Below, one piece after another: positions 1 to 11,260 of a stretch of 64,000 nucleotides of DNA (its first letter is position 1; each line of letters starts with the position of its first letter). The translations under genes were made by a program, and so were the position numbers. Where the stretch lies: contig JBANDB010000014.1 of NCBI GenBank assembly GCA_037576215.1, positions 2,232,001 through 2,296,000 on the forward strand, given 5' to 3'. The notes beneath the pieces were generated by a model that was given only the letters and a program-made list of their open reading frames with translations, was not told where the DNA came from and did not search any database. The stretch comes from Armillaria gallica. Its lineage: Eukaryota > Basidiomycota > Agaricomycetes > Agaricales > Physalacriaceae.

Positions 1-178
1 GTAAAATAGATAAATAGCGCAGTGTACTTGTAGTGTACAAGTTTCGGACCCCCGTTGTAGTCGTGCGCAAGCCTCCAGCTTGACGCCCTAGCAGCAGGAT
101 TAGTTTGTAACTTTGAGCGAGAGAATAAACCTAGAATTGATATCATACCGAGTGAATTGAGTTGCGCGCGAGGCGTAG

Positions 179-228
179 AAAGCTTAGCGAGGGACTTGCT
201 TAGCAGGGGACTTGCTTAGCGGGGACTC
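179..228. repeat. short direct repeat (gcttagc...ggggact)
   Basis: Three near-identical copies of a ~16-bp unit (gcttagc followed by g-rich ggact) lie head to tail. No coding sense is apparent. It sits just upstream of the larger array at 341-740. Confidence 0.6.
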
Positions 229-340
229 GTGTATGGTTTGAGTGATTGGTTGACTGCGCTCTACCCTGAGAATAAGAGATATTGTGTCATTGCGGACGCG
301 CTCTTGAGTTTTGAGGGTTTCTTGTGACGTGCAGTGTTAC

Positions 341-745
341 AGGCGGCAGAGGTTCAAACCCTTTGGTCTGATTAGCACACGCTTAGTTGGGTATACCATT
401 CCGCAAGTGGCAGAGGTTCAAACCCTTTGGCTTGTCGGACAGTGTTTCTTGTGTGCGAGATACTACAGGCGGCAGAGGTTCAAACCATTTGGTCTGATTA
501 GTGTTCGTACAGAGGCCTTCTTCTAACGCGCGGCGCTACAGGTGGCACAGGTTCAAACCCTGTGGTCTGATTAGTGCGCGCTTGAGGGTTCTCATTTCTG
601 CAAGCGGCAGAGGTTCAAACCCTTTGGCTTGTCGGACGGGGTTTAGTTGGTTATTGTGTCTCTGGATCGGCATAGGTTCAAACCCTGTGGGTCTACGATT
701 GGTTTTGGAAGTTTGAGTGCGTAGGTTCAAATCCTGTGGCTTGAG
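341..745. repeat. tandem array of seven B-box-like units
   Basis: Seven copies of a core ggcagaggttcaaacc occur, with the GGTTCAAACC part starting at 351, 415, 477, 550, 612, 675 and 723. Most spacings are 62-64 bp (64, 62, 73, 62, 63, 48). The core resembles the tRNA T-loop/B-box (consensus GGTTCGAATCC), and the last copy reads GGTTCAAATCC. Two flanking types partly alternate (…ggtctgattag and …ggcttgtcgga), which suggests a higher-order repeat. No cloverleaf or A-box is convincing, so I do not call tRNA genes. Short open frames across it on both strands only reflect the repeat. Confidence 0.75.
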
Positions 746-2150
746 TGGATGTTTTGTGAAGGGTTTCTGCTTAGAGCGCAAGCTTTGAGTTGTGTTTAGA
801 GTGTGTTTAGGTTGTTGTGGTTACCTGTGTGTGATGCGCGCGACTTATTGAGGGTTTTGTGGGTGTGTGGCGACGTATTGTGTATTGTAGTACACCTTGC
901 CTTGAGGCCCCGCGACAACTGTCACGCCTCTTGTTATAAAAGCCTTTGGACTTAGAGAGATCTAGATACGTGACGCGCGCTATTGCTATACGCGTGTATT
1001 GTAGATTCTGAGAGTTTAGTTGTTTTGCTTCAATCTGCTTCTATCGCATAATATCCCCCCAAGAACTTGAGGGTTTGTGTGTGTAGTGTTGGGTGTGGGT
1101 GTGATCAGTGTCTTCGACACTGTTGCATTTCTAGCCTGCGCGCACAGAGTCTCTTCAGTGTCCTAGTAGTTATGCCCTCTGCACAACCTCATTTGAAATC
1201 TCTGTAAACGAATGTCTCATACTTGTCTGACTGCTGGGAAATGCACATATATAGTGACGCATCAAATAGGATATATTCTGTGTAGTCACATTTGTGTCAC
1301 GTTGAAAGGTTCAAGATCGTGTTTCGATGCTCTAGAGGCGATGGTGACGATTTACCAGATCGAATGACGCGACCCATGGTGCAAGATTACCTCAAGACGA
1401 CGTATCCCTGTCCGGCGAGCAGGCTGCGAGTATGGTCATATTTTCATTTCCTACCTTGGAATTACTTGGATTTCCAGCATGAAGCCCTACAAATTCAAAT
1501 CCATGCTCGGGTTGCGCAACCGAGGACGCGTCTTGTGAGTAATATTTTTTGTTCATGTATGGTGTGCTAACTCTATTCTGATAGGTATTTTGTGCCAAGA
1601 TGATGTATCTTCATGCTGCGAGCACATGAGGTTAATGCCACGAGGATTGTAAGTGATGTCCTCGATCATGGCCTCGTATAAACTAACATTCTGACCAGAA
1701 CGTTCTTGAGATATCAATGTTGTGGAATGCGAGTGCCATCTCTTACTGATTGTGGGCACAGTTTAGCTCAAGACGACGAGCAGTCAAGTTCAACTTCCCA
1801 GAATCTCCCACGTCTAGCTTTTACTTTCACCTACAGTCGCAATATGGTTTCTCTTGACCCCACTCACAAAGCTATCACCGATGACGAAACCGAGACCATA
1901 GATGAAGCAGTTGCCGCACTCGCCACAGAAGAGCTCAGGAAGAAGACTGAGATACAATGCGAGCACTACCTTAAACACCACCTGCTCACCAATGATCGGA
2001 AAGGTGGTATGTTGAAAGGCCAACATGTTCAAACATTCCAAGCTGAACTGACATTGCTGTAGTTGATCCTTCTCTCGTGTTGTCTCATTGGAGCAAAATC
2101 CTCGTTTCGGTCCTTAGGTAGACATTCGTATATCTACCTCAAACCAATAT
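746..2150. other. no assignable gene; TATA-like site and short frames
   Basis: A TATAAAAG-type box lies near 936-943, and a pyrimidine-rich stretch follows. Only frames of 60-118 codons are present. The longest (1706-2062, plus) contains a charged segment rich in Glu/Thr/Asp and no motif I recognise. It may be a remnant of sequence upstream of the AAA ATPase relic. Beyond this I see nothing in the stretch. Confidence 0.4.
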
Positions 2151-2159
2151 AACTTTGAC

Positions 2160-4440
2160 CTCATTTTCAGATATCTTTATGGAACCGATTTTTTCAGTCG
2201 ACACCCAATGTACACAGTTGTAGATTTCTTCCCCGACCCTGAAGACACTCAGAGAGAAATTGAACTATGCAATGTCTGTGGTGTCCTCAGAAGCAAAACA
2301 CATGAAAGAAGATATTCTGGTCCTCTTGATAAATTTAGGTACATGTGGTCTGAACAAGAGTATGTGCGCTAGTAATATCTACCGCCGGTGTACTGAGATC
2401 CTCCATAGAACTCCCCGAGTCCGACATTCTGGCCGATATCGCTGGGCATCTTGGCGTGTTGGTGGGATATGTCGAGGAACAATTCCGGTCAACTTCCTCT
2501 CCTGATCTGTTTGTTATTAGAGCTCATTGGTTGGAGTGGGTGATGAGCTACGGACATATCGAAGTCAACCTGCCAGTTCTTATTCCAATGTGAGAGTGCT
2601 AGAGAACTTATATTGTGACAGGCTCCAATATTTTTTCGAACCCGGTCATCATGTCTCCATGTTGGACACCAGTGGTCTACCGGTTAGTAACTTGAATAAA
2701 TTTGTTATGTCAAAGACTCACTTGCAAGGCAATAGGTTGCCTTTGTGATCAAAAAGAGATCCTATGAGATGTGAGTGCTGTGTTTCTAACTGATCGTCCA
2801 CGAATGAAATGCCTCTTTCAAGTATAGATAATGTCCACCTCCTCCACGTTTCATGCTACGGGTTGTACTGGGACGGCTATGCGTACGACCATGGAAAAAT
2901 AGAGGCTCGAATCAAATTGTTTAAGGTGAGTTTGGAAGCTATCAGAAACACCAATTGTAGCTGATACAGATCTTAGAGAACAACAGAAGCATCCTCTCTT
3001 TCAATCGTCCATCTCACCCTGGCGTTGAAAAGCTAATTAGTATGTCAAGCTACAGGTTGCTATTTGTGGACTAACATTCCGTTGCAGAGCGAGGTCACAT
3101 TTATGCCAGTTTCTCAGGGCAGTACTATACATCCTGTAAGGCCAACCGTCAACTTCATTCTTACTTAATGTTGACTAGTCACTGTTTAGACGAAGGAAGG
3201 GGTCAGCATGCATACTTATCCTCCTTTGCGGCTACCTCAATGATTCTTCAGGAAAGAGTTGTTGTCGACGTACCAACAATCAGTCGGGCTACATACGTGA
3301 TCTGTGAGTGGTGTTATCCCTTGTATGAAGAGCAGCTCCTCCTACTTCCCACCAAAGTATACTTTAGGAACCAAAGAGTGGACTAAATTTTTGGTCAAGG
3401 ATCTGAAACCAGTCGTATTTTGATGAGAATGCCTGAGATCATCTGGTCCTCGATGAAGATATCAAAGTGCGTTCCTTTAAACTGCTTCACATGCCATGCA
3501 TGCTCATATCTTCATATCTCATAAAAGACTGTTATGAAAGGACTCGTCGAAGTGACAAAGATTTCCAATTCTTCCTCCCAAATCATCACCGATGTTATAT
3601 CTGGTAAAGGAGGCTGTTTGGTAATGCAGCAATTCACATCGTTTATCTTATATTCACTGACTGGTCTTTGTAGATTTCTGTTCTCCATGGCCCGCCCAGA
3701 ACAGGTATGCCGTTTTTGAGCGTCCGTTCATTCTACAGACGTGATCTTCTGAGCTCCCATCATCGCTATGTGGCCTGGAACGCAGTGTTCTGAGTGTTCT
3801 GAGTGTCAGTTCTCATTGGCGTACTTTAGAGCAACAATGAACCAATCTTTAGGTTGGCCATAGCCTGGGATGCTGTTCTTTTGATTGACAAGGCAGACGT
3901 ACGTGCAGATTCTATCTGAACACTCAATTTCCAATCTATCTCTGCGACAGGTTTACTTAGAACACCGCCTTCATGAAGTGAGTTCCGCCTCTCTAGAGCA
4001 TGAACCCGAAGGTAGAGATCTAAACACCCATCAGCTGCAATGCAATGCTTTGGTCTCTGTTGCCTTTTGTGTTCTTGTTTGTCATCGTGGTGTCGATTTC
4101 TTGACAACAAATCGGATCAGCTCAGCTCATTCGACGAAGCATTTCTCTCTCGATTATCAATTGGTATGTTCTTGACTTTGAATTTGTTTGACAATACTAA
4201 ACCTGGACCTCGTGTAGCTATCAAGTATCGTGAATGAGATGGCGCAGGAAGACATGCTGTCTGGCGCAAATTCTTTGAAATGGCTGGATCTACTATCGTC
4301 AAAGATAGAATAGTCTCTGTCGAGAAGGGATCAGGCAAGGGTCTCTCAGGAGTTCAGTCTAGGGGCAGGCAGCGTACATATACATGCTTGAACACCCGTA
4401 AATGACTGGCTAACGGCTGTCCAAACAGGTAAAACGAGGG
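2160..4440 (+). pseudogene. decayed AAA ATPase with N-terminal DUF7025-like region
   Basis: Separate plus-strand frames line up in order with the multi-exon AAA ATPases common in mushrooms. Around 2850-3400 are pieces of the N-terminal region (NVHLLHVSCYG; EEQLLLLPTKVY; KEWTKFLVKDLKPVVF). DHLVLDEDIK is near 3440 and DVISGKGGCL near 3590. The P-loop near 3679-3703 reads LHGPPRTG instead of LHGPPGTGKT. Walker B near 3865-3900 reads LLIDKADV, with Lys replacing the catalytic Glu. NALVSV, LTTNRI and FDEAFLSR pieces follow near 4040-4160, then AIKY and a WRKFFEMAG region near 4215-4280. Introns with GT-AG ends remain (for example 3631-3673). Frameshifts and stops break every exon. An active product is very unlikely because both nucleotide-binding motifs are altered. 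Confidence 0.85.
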
Positions 4441-4539
4441 ACTGCTGTCAAGAAACCTGTTTAGAAGCTACAAATGTACAGTATAGATTGAGTGGATGTA
4501 GGATGACAACCCTCTCCTCGCTAAAGTCTTTGGTACTCC

Positions 4540-4800
4540 CTGCACAGTCCACAGTCTTTGGGCATCCAGATGAAAGAAAACTTTTGTTTCGATCCTGAAT
4601 ACATGAACGTGAATCATGGTGAGTACTTGAATCGGCATACTGAAGTGAAATGCTTACCGCGTGGTTGTTGTAGGTTCCTACAGATCTCTTCCTCGATGAC
4701 TGATGCACTGCTCTATCCGACAAGATTGAAGCCATTCTGGAGCTGTACATGCGATAGAGCTACTAGCGTAGGCTCATCGCTGGTAATGCGAGAAAGTCGC
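4540..4800 (+). pseudogene. fragment of class-V aminotransferase-like (isopenicillin-N-epimerase-like) PLP enzyme
   Basis: The frame from 4558 reads FCFDPEYMNVNHG, followed by a GT-AG intron (about 4619-4673) and then a segment with TDALLYPT. In a shifted frame LSDKIEAILELYMR follows. In fungal PLP transferases of this family the N-terminus reads FxFDPEYxNxNHGSYG…P…L…IEANPxxYxR, so I infer a relic of the first ~60 residues. The PLP-lysine region is absent and frames change several times. The call rests on remembered family motifs, not on a search. Confidence 0.5.
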
Positions 4801-5275
4801 CAGCTTGATCGGAGTCAGAGATGTAGCAGATGTTCAAGAACTAAGCGGCTAGCCAAACGTGTACGATGCAGAGGCAAGTTTGAGTGATGTTTGTGAAATC
4901 AAGTCCCCACAAACTAACAATGCTTTTGGGTGACCGGTAGATTGCCAGTATGATTGCCAGTATAGCCACCGGAAGGAGACCGAGCACATGTGGTGGCTGT
5001 GTACTGCATGCGCTTGGATGGACTGGTGGGCGTTTCTGGTATATGAGTGTGCTCCGTCAACTGATCCAGAATCGTTTTCAGATTTGCATGTACAATAAAA
5101 TGGTATGAATATAATACAATAAAATGATATGAGATAAAACAGTGCCTGTGTATACTGCAATTATTCAAGAAATATTGGTATCATGGGGGGACAGGCTGAT
5201 ATGATCATGACTAGTGAGTTAACGGTGAGTGGATACCGATGCCAATGCTCGAGACAAAGATTACTTACCTTGACC

Positions 5276-5729
5276 CTAGCAGACAAAATGATACTGTGCC
5301 CTGAACACTCCAAATGACAGATGAATGTCTGCGCCCACGATGCGAACGTCGCCATTCTCGAGGTTGGTGAGCTCCAGGATGATAGATACGTGCTCTCCAA
5401 AATCATGTCCCATCGAGATGCTGAAGTTTCCTCTCGAGAGAACGACCTCAACCCTCAACAAGGAACCTTCCACGTCGATATACCCTACGACGGTCAACTG
5501 GCTGCCCAAGCGTGCAAAGGTAAACTGCTGTGGGTAGGATGGTTCAGAGTCTCGGGTCAAGGTCGTAGTCAGTGATACCAGTTGCGCATCAAGAACAGCG
5601 GGCGAGAGATTGCCGCTACGCCGGAGGGAGGATTTAGGAGGATTCAGGAGGGAAAGACAGAGCATCTACGTACAGCTCAATTTCCTCGAACGAGCTAGTT
5701 GCGTGGTGTTCGTCGTTGGTGTGGCTCAT
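5276..5729 (-). CDS. small two-exon hypothetical protein, 131 aa
   Basis: Exon 1 (5729-5674) starts at ATG and encodes MSHTNDEHHATSSFEEIE plus two bases. A GT-AG intron (5673-5616, starting GTACGT and ending GCGTAG) precedes exon 2 (5615-5276), which runs uninterrupted to a TAG. The joined frame gives 131 residues. After an acidic N-terminus the protein is predominantly alternating hydrophobic/polar, as in a beta-sheet-rich fold (for example QLTVVGYIDVEG, VSIILELTNLENGDVRIVG). There is no signal peptide or membrane segment, and I recognise no family. The upstream sequence holds a degenerate second copy of exon 1. It is one of the few intact genes in the first 12 kb. Confidence 0.6.
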
Positions 5730-5965
5730 ACTTCTAGGACACTGTCAGTTCAACATCTGACAAAAAATTCGTCGCATACCTGACAATGTCGCTATGCCGG
5801 AGCTTTGAGGTGCTTTGAGGTGGGAAGGACAGAGCAGATACGTACAGCTCAATGTCCTCGAATGAGCAAGTGGCCTATGGTTCGTTGTTGGCATTGCTTA
5901 CACTTCTGGGACACCGTCAGTTCAAGGTCTGACAAAAAAACCATCACATACCTAGCAATTTTGTG
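5609..5965 (-). repeat. tandem duplication of an exon-1/intron unit (~175-180 bp, two copies)
   Basis: The stretch 5609-5790 recurs, diverged, at 5791-5965. Each unit contains a tacgtacagctcaat core (the intron donor seen from the plus strand), a ctcgaa(c/t)gagc block and a tctgacaaaaaa block. The proximal unit is the real first exon of the 131-aa gene. In the distal unit the start codon is lost and the frame is broken. Confidence 0.65.
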
Positions 5966-6077
5966 GCCGATTGCAAGGATGATGATGGAGGGTGAGAAAA
6001 GCTGTGTGGGCATGGGAGTCGTATGCTGCCAGCACTTTGACGTCATCACGAGCTGAGCTTATGGAGAATTACTTAGT

Positions 6078-6112
6078 GGAGACGTCTTTGCACCTCCTGC
6101 AGAGACGTCTCC
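6078..6112. repeat. 10-bp inverted repeat (hairpin)
   Basis: GGAGACGTCT (6078-6087) is repeated inverted as AGACGTCTCC (6103-6112) around a 15-nt loop. It lies between genes. Its function is unknown. Confidence 0.6.
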
Positions 6113-6574
6113 TCACCTACTGTCTTCAGTTCAGAAATAGATTTGCTATATGATTGCAATTGATTCAATTTGGATTTCTAATTGATAAAAAAATAGTTCA
6201 GGCACTAACCACGTGGTGGCGATGCAGGCCCTGTTGCAAATTGCAAAGCTGCCGTAGAGGCCTTATCTCCACCACTTCCTCTCTCCTTTTCTCCCATAGC
6301 TTCATGTCATGTCCTCTCAGGCTGATCCTCATATCTTATTAGCGCCTCTCCCGCTGTCGTACGCCTCATCGTCGACTTTATGAAATGGGATGGGTTTGGT
6401 CTCGTGAGTGGTTTGAAGGTCAGCAGTGTGGCGATACTCAATCCGCTTTAGGCGAGGGATTGCCATTGACGAGGTGGCAGAATACAAGGTGCATCTGACT
6501 TTCTTCTCTTTTTCTGCTTTTCTCATCATGTTACGCAGTGAACCGTCCGTTACCTCGAGGTATTCGCCCTGAAA

Positions 6575-6835
6575 ACGCTGCCTGTTACACAGACGGATCC
6601 ATTTCTATCTGACACATACTGATTGCATCCTTCGGTTTTACTGAAGGTGTTTTCTGTACTACATGCTATCGCCCGCCTGTTACACGGGTGGATCCTCTCT
6701 CTGTTAGACATGTACTATAAAAAATTTCTATTCAACATGTACTGACTGCATCCTTTGGTTTTGCTGAAGGTGTTGTCTTTACTACGTGCTATCACCCACA
6801 TGTTACATGGGCAGATCCTCTCTCTGTTCGACATC
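6575..6835. repeat. tandem repeat, ~120-bp unit, about 2.3 copies
   Basis: A block beginning gttaca(c/t)rgg(t/c)ggatcc recurs at about 6580, 6677 and 6800. A second block, tg(a/c)(t/c)tgcatcctt(c/t)ggttt, followed by gaaggtgtt and ctacrtgctatc, recurs at about 6618 and 6742. It borders the integrase relic on its downstream side and may mark an element edge. Confidence 0.65.
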
Positions 6836-6889
6836 GATAACAAATGTGATTTAACTCTAAAGACGACTACAAATCGGGTGGTAGAGCCT

Positions 6890-8850
6890 GGCCCGAAGGT
6901 GACAGGATCGAGGTCATGATAGCGAGCCCGTGAATCCAATGCAAATGGTGGTATTCCATCCATCGGTTGGCATCTGGTACAACCGCATTGAGTCGAGCGT
7001 CAAACTGGACCAACTGCTCTGGGGAGAAGGGGTTATTGGGCGGTTTGCAAGTGATGTAGGCCAGGTTTCGAGGAACTGAACCGTACCAACAGATACTACA
7101 CGTTAGCCGTTGTCGACTGTCTACTGGGATATAATGCACCACTGTCAGGAGCCTCAATACGGACACGTTGACGAGCTTGCAGCTGCTGTAGCATGTCTTC
7201 GTTGAGTCCCATATTAGGAACAGCTGCAAAGGGAGCGACACGACGAGGATCATCAGCTGTAAGATGTTCGAGACTACAAGCACCATGGAGAAGCTGACTT
7301 TCCATCCACATCTGGAGAGGAGAGGAGAGGCGTCCCTTGAGGGACATCTTATGGTTATTCCAGTGCTTGGCCCAGGTGTTGGCATCGGAATCGATATGCA
7401 TCAGGAAGAGATGATGCAGGAGCCAGATATGTCAGTTGAGGTGGGGATTCAGAGAGTGGTGATGTTCGAGGCTCTGAAAGAAGATTTTCCACTTGTTGGA
7501 AAAGCCGGTATTGGTGTCAACCCACATTCACTCAACGCGAGTGTTATGGACCGATCTGAGAAGACAGTTTGGGTGAGTATAGAGGGAGATGGGTGGGAAA
7601 GAAAGCTGACCAGCCCCAGATATATGAACTGTGGGAAACTCCGTGATAATTCTCCATCCATTGGGCAACATATAGGTTCTCAAGACCGCAATCACCTCGG
7701 ATACGACTGGGTACTCCCCACCAGAGGGTGGTATCGAGGAAGAGCTGAAAGACACTAACAGGTCGGTTGTTGTTGTGTGCACGGATACTGACTGCAGCAC
7801 ACGTGCAACCGTCCACAAACAGATGCAGAACGATTTTCCATCGGATAAGATCTATGGGGGAAACCTATTAGCGGGATGCACACGGGGGAAGAAAAAACTG
7901 ACTGTGATTGCCATCATAATGCCAATACAAATTGGCTCCTGGAACATGGTAGGCCATACGAGCGACTGGCCGTCGATGGAATGGAGGAGGAGGACCATGT
8001 ACATGAAGGCGGGAAGCATCAATACGATCCCGTGAAACTCGTAATCCCTGACTGATGAGAGCGCCCGAGATCAGACTGCGACCATAATTAGGATAGTCCC
8101 GGAGAATAGCGGCCATGACGGTGTCAAGTTCTTCATCGCTGAGAGATGACATAGTGGGAAGGGACAAATGGTGGCGATAATGGGCTCTGCCAGTTTCATC
8201 GATGAAATCAAGTTGACGTGGAGCGAGGCCATGAGGAACGAAGCCCCATCCAAGTTGGTAGCGCCATATAGTTCGTGGGTGAAACCCAAGAAGTGTGGCG
8301 AAATTGGCAGCAGAACCATGGCCATAGCTTTCAGTGAGTGCACGCAAATTCTGCCTGTCGATGGCAGCACGTGGATGGTCGCCGCAACCAGTATACTGGA
8401 GGGATCCCTGGACAAGAATAGGCAGCTGTTTGGGAGGATCGGAGGAGGTTAGAGTGGCCTCCCGTAGGAGGTGACAGATATTGTGTATACCGACGTCAAT
8501 GTTGGAACGAGAGGTGGTATCAAGCAGGTTTTGATGCTGGGGGGTGACAACGATTGGAAAACATATGAGCAAGATGAATGTCTGGACTAATGTTAGGATG
8601 TACCAGTCGATACACATTTTCAAAATGAGTGACCTCGTTAGTTTGGAGATGCAGCCGATGGGGGTCGCCTCGACCAGCTTGAATGACCTGGTTCACAGAA
8701 TGGGTGAGAAGTCCCCAAGAAGTTGCCAGCTGGCTGAGAATGACGGAGACATCTACAGGCATTGCATGAAGAGAAGATGGGGCGGGCGGGCATTGGGGAC
8801 AGGATGGTGGTTGGAAAACGTACCTTTGCAACCATGTGATCATAACGCAT
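6890..8850 (-). pseudogene. integrase-core (rve-like) transposon protein, broken
   Basis: On the minus strand, pieces in order match the basidiomycete integrase-core protein. An N-terminal leader lies near 8840-8520. A 251-codon frame (8623-7868) covers the helical pre-catalytic region (LPTMSSLSDEELDTVMAAIL, DYPNYGRSLISGALISQGL) and ends at the catalytic entry YHVPGANLYWHYDGNH. After a frame break, DCGLENLYVAQWMENYHG (about 7720-7660) corresponds to the second catalytic region. TGFSNKWKIFFQSLEHHHSLNP lies near 7510-7450. A downstream frame (7401-7096) has NTWAKHWNNHKMSLKGR, SPLQMW and SQLLHGACSLEHLTADD, matching the conserved C-terminal region. At least three frame changes and stops separate these parts. 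In the family the protein binds and cuts DNA for element insertion; this copy cannot. Confidence 0.75.
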
Positions 8851-8879
8851 GCAGCGAAGCCTGAAACAGGAGAGATGTA

Positions 8880-9205
8880 AAACGATAATCCTGATAATCA
8901 TAGCCAAGCCAATGATTTGATTGTGTGGCAGCATGTAAAGGGGCTGATTTCAGGAAAGGTCCTTGTAAATTGGTAATAAGCGTGATAGAGGCGTGACAGT
9001 AGGACACGGAATGCCACTGAAGGCCACAGATGGGCACTGAATTCGGAAGCATGTTTGCCATGGGTGTGCACGATTCTTTGAGTACAGAAAAGTGATGGTA
9101 GGTGATGCGTTTGTGTACTGTAACATAGATTATAAGACGTCTTTATGCCGTGGTCATGAATGGCCATGAATAGCCACCAGTGACCAGTCGTGGTCACTAA
9201 AGGCC
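8880..9205. other. intergenic control-like region between divergent element genes
   Basis: About 330 bp separate the integrase relic from the divergently oriented long frame. The stretch 9150-9240 is dense in GGCCA/TGGCC words and contains GTGACCA…TGGTCAC as a 7-bp-arm hairpin (about 9179-9196). Related words (gccactgaaggccac) occur near 9010. It could hold element termini or a shared promoter, which is an inference from position only. Confidence 0.35.
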
Positions 9206-11137
9206 ATGGGATGCCACGGGATTCCACTGATGACCACCGGCTACCACGGAAAAAGGTGGGTTTTGTCCAAGGAAGCTGCAGATAGGCTGCCTAGGGACCG
9301 AGGACGGGGCGGACACCCTGCACAACGCAGACGAGACGGCTACCCGCCGTCGAGAGGACGAGAACCGGCATCCGGACGTCCATTGAAACAGCCCGTCAAT
9401 GTGGTAACGGCCATACCTGAACATCACCAACACTTGACACTGGAAGACAAGCATGACCAGGAGCTGGACTCGTATGATCAGCGATGTTTCACTGGAATCC
9501 TCAAGGATCACCGGATGCCTCTGGAAGAACGAATCGCAGAGCTATCTCGTGAGCTCCCAATGATGCCTCTCCCCAATGAGTCGTACCTGTGGCGTGTGGT
9601 GGCAAACCGGCCCATGGCTGATATCATTGAAGGATTGGGAAGCAGCAGCAATGAGGAGGGCACTGATAAGCACAAGCCCAACTCTGTACAGTGGGGATGA
9701 AAATTCGTTGAGAGACGGAACCATCGTCTCTGCCACCCGGGCACACTCCCGTCCTGGCTTCGAATGATAACCAACATGGAGGCTCCAACAGGTCGCGAAC
9801 GCGACAACTTGTTTCGAGGAATGTACGGCCCAGGCTTCACGCACGACCCGCGTACCAATGTCATGTATATGGATCGCGAGGCCGTCGAAGCATCATGACT
9901 GCTGGCGGAGGGTATCGAGGCGCCGACACCAGTGGGCATAACCGACCGCCCTAACCCTAGAGGTTTCCCTATGAATGTGAGGGAAGTACAGGAGTCCGTG
10001 ACATTCGTACATATGTGATGAACAGGTTGGCAGGCAACGCTATGGCTCCTGTGGGAATTCCACCGAATCTCTATGTCGGTGGTCATGCGATATAGAGACC
10101 TATCCATGCATGAAATCGTGGAGGTCTTCGAGAAAGACAACCGTCTCGCCATCCTAGCACAGGGCCTCTTGCGCCTGTACTTCATCCCCATTGATCCGCG
10201 GTACTTGCGCGCTGGATCTGATGGGGTTGGGTTGTCGACCCCGGTGAACGGGACGATGGACAACTGGTGCCGGTACACCGCGCACCACTTTCACCCGAAT
10301 GGCCTCAACCCCACCAGCGGAGTCATGATGGATGCATCATACCATGTCTGCTATGCCAGTGTATGGGGGATGCTCCTCATGCGGTTCCTTCACCCACAAT
10401 CGTCAGCGAAGAAGTATTATGTGAGGTACTTTGTGGGCATCGTCTACCGACCTAGGTACTACATCGACTTCATCCATACTTGGAACACCGAATGCATGAT
10501 GGAACTTCCTATCTCAGTCGCAGCAGGCAGCCCTGTACTACGGCGCATGGTGTTCAATGGCGCGAGAGAAAATCTTTCTGAGCTGGATGTGATCCGACAC
10601 CTCGCTGCGTGTGCAATCACACAGGAGATGCTGGATAGTGCGTACGTCTGGGCACTCATATGGGTTGACCAGCATAGCAGTATTCACTTCCGTGACCACA
10701 ATCGAGCACTCGAACTCGAACACCTCGGGAGGCTCCGCCGATACGGCGAACCTATGACTACCGCTTCCCTCCAGGGATGGTGGTCCCCAGATGAGGGTGA
10801 TACTCATCGCATACGAGCACTACTGTATGCTGAACGTTACGAATCACAGTCTTCTGGTCATCCCCAGTCTGACCGTACCTACTGGCTACTTCATGGTGAG
10901 GACAGCCGATTCTCCTGGCTGAACGAATTCCCGCCCACTGACCCCGACTTGACGCCGGCAATTACAGCCCTCGAACTGAGCAGTGCTGCGGATCATGAAC
11001 CTGACATTCCTATGACGCCGGTCAACAACGATGGCCCCAGCCTCAATGATGCTGTGCTTAGCAGCGCCACTGACGACGAGTCGATGGACACGTCACCGGA
11101 CAAGGAACAGAAGATGCAGAGGGCGCATAGTGCATAG
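9206..11137 (+). pseudogene. 644-codon unknown frame interrupted by four in-frame TGA codons
   Basis: One frame runs from ATG 9206 to the TAG ending at 11137 with no frameshift. The only interruptions are TGA at 9698, 9896, 10016 and 10019. The last 354 codons (from ATG 10073) are uninterrupted. Parts read TGRERDNLFRGMYGPGFTH, TNVMYMDREAVEAS and GITDRPNPRGFPM. The C-terminus is acidic and Ser/Asp/Pro-rich. I recall similar hypothetical proteins beside transposon genes in mushrooms but know no domain. The three stops at 9896, 10016 and 10019 are each one C-to-T change from CGA. The 354-codon part could still be expressed from its own ATG. The arrangement, divergent from the integrase relic, suggests the two belonged to one element. 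Confidence 0.6.
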
Positions 11138-11183
11138 ACATGTCAGTCTGACCCGTTGCTCACGACCGCTAACACGGTCTGGT

Positions 11184-11198
11184 GGGGGGGGGGGGGGG
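11184..11198. repeat. homopolymer run of 15 G
   Basis: Fifteen consecutive G occur 47 bp after the stop of the long frame. The run may be an assembly weak spot as well as a real tract. Confidence 0.8.
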
Positions 11199-11260
11199 TG
11201 TAACAGGTGATACCCTATAGCTATAGTTATCTTACTCAAGGACATTATTTAGCACTGATT

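Noticed and set aside
723..745. possible tRNA 3' half (GGTTCAAATCC)
   Set aside because: No acceptor stem, anticodon arm or A-box can be built around it. It is one unit of a repeat array.
900..1100. LTR-like region with TATA box
   Set aside because: No TG…CA ends, primer-binding site or second LTR could be found in the window.
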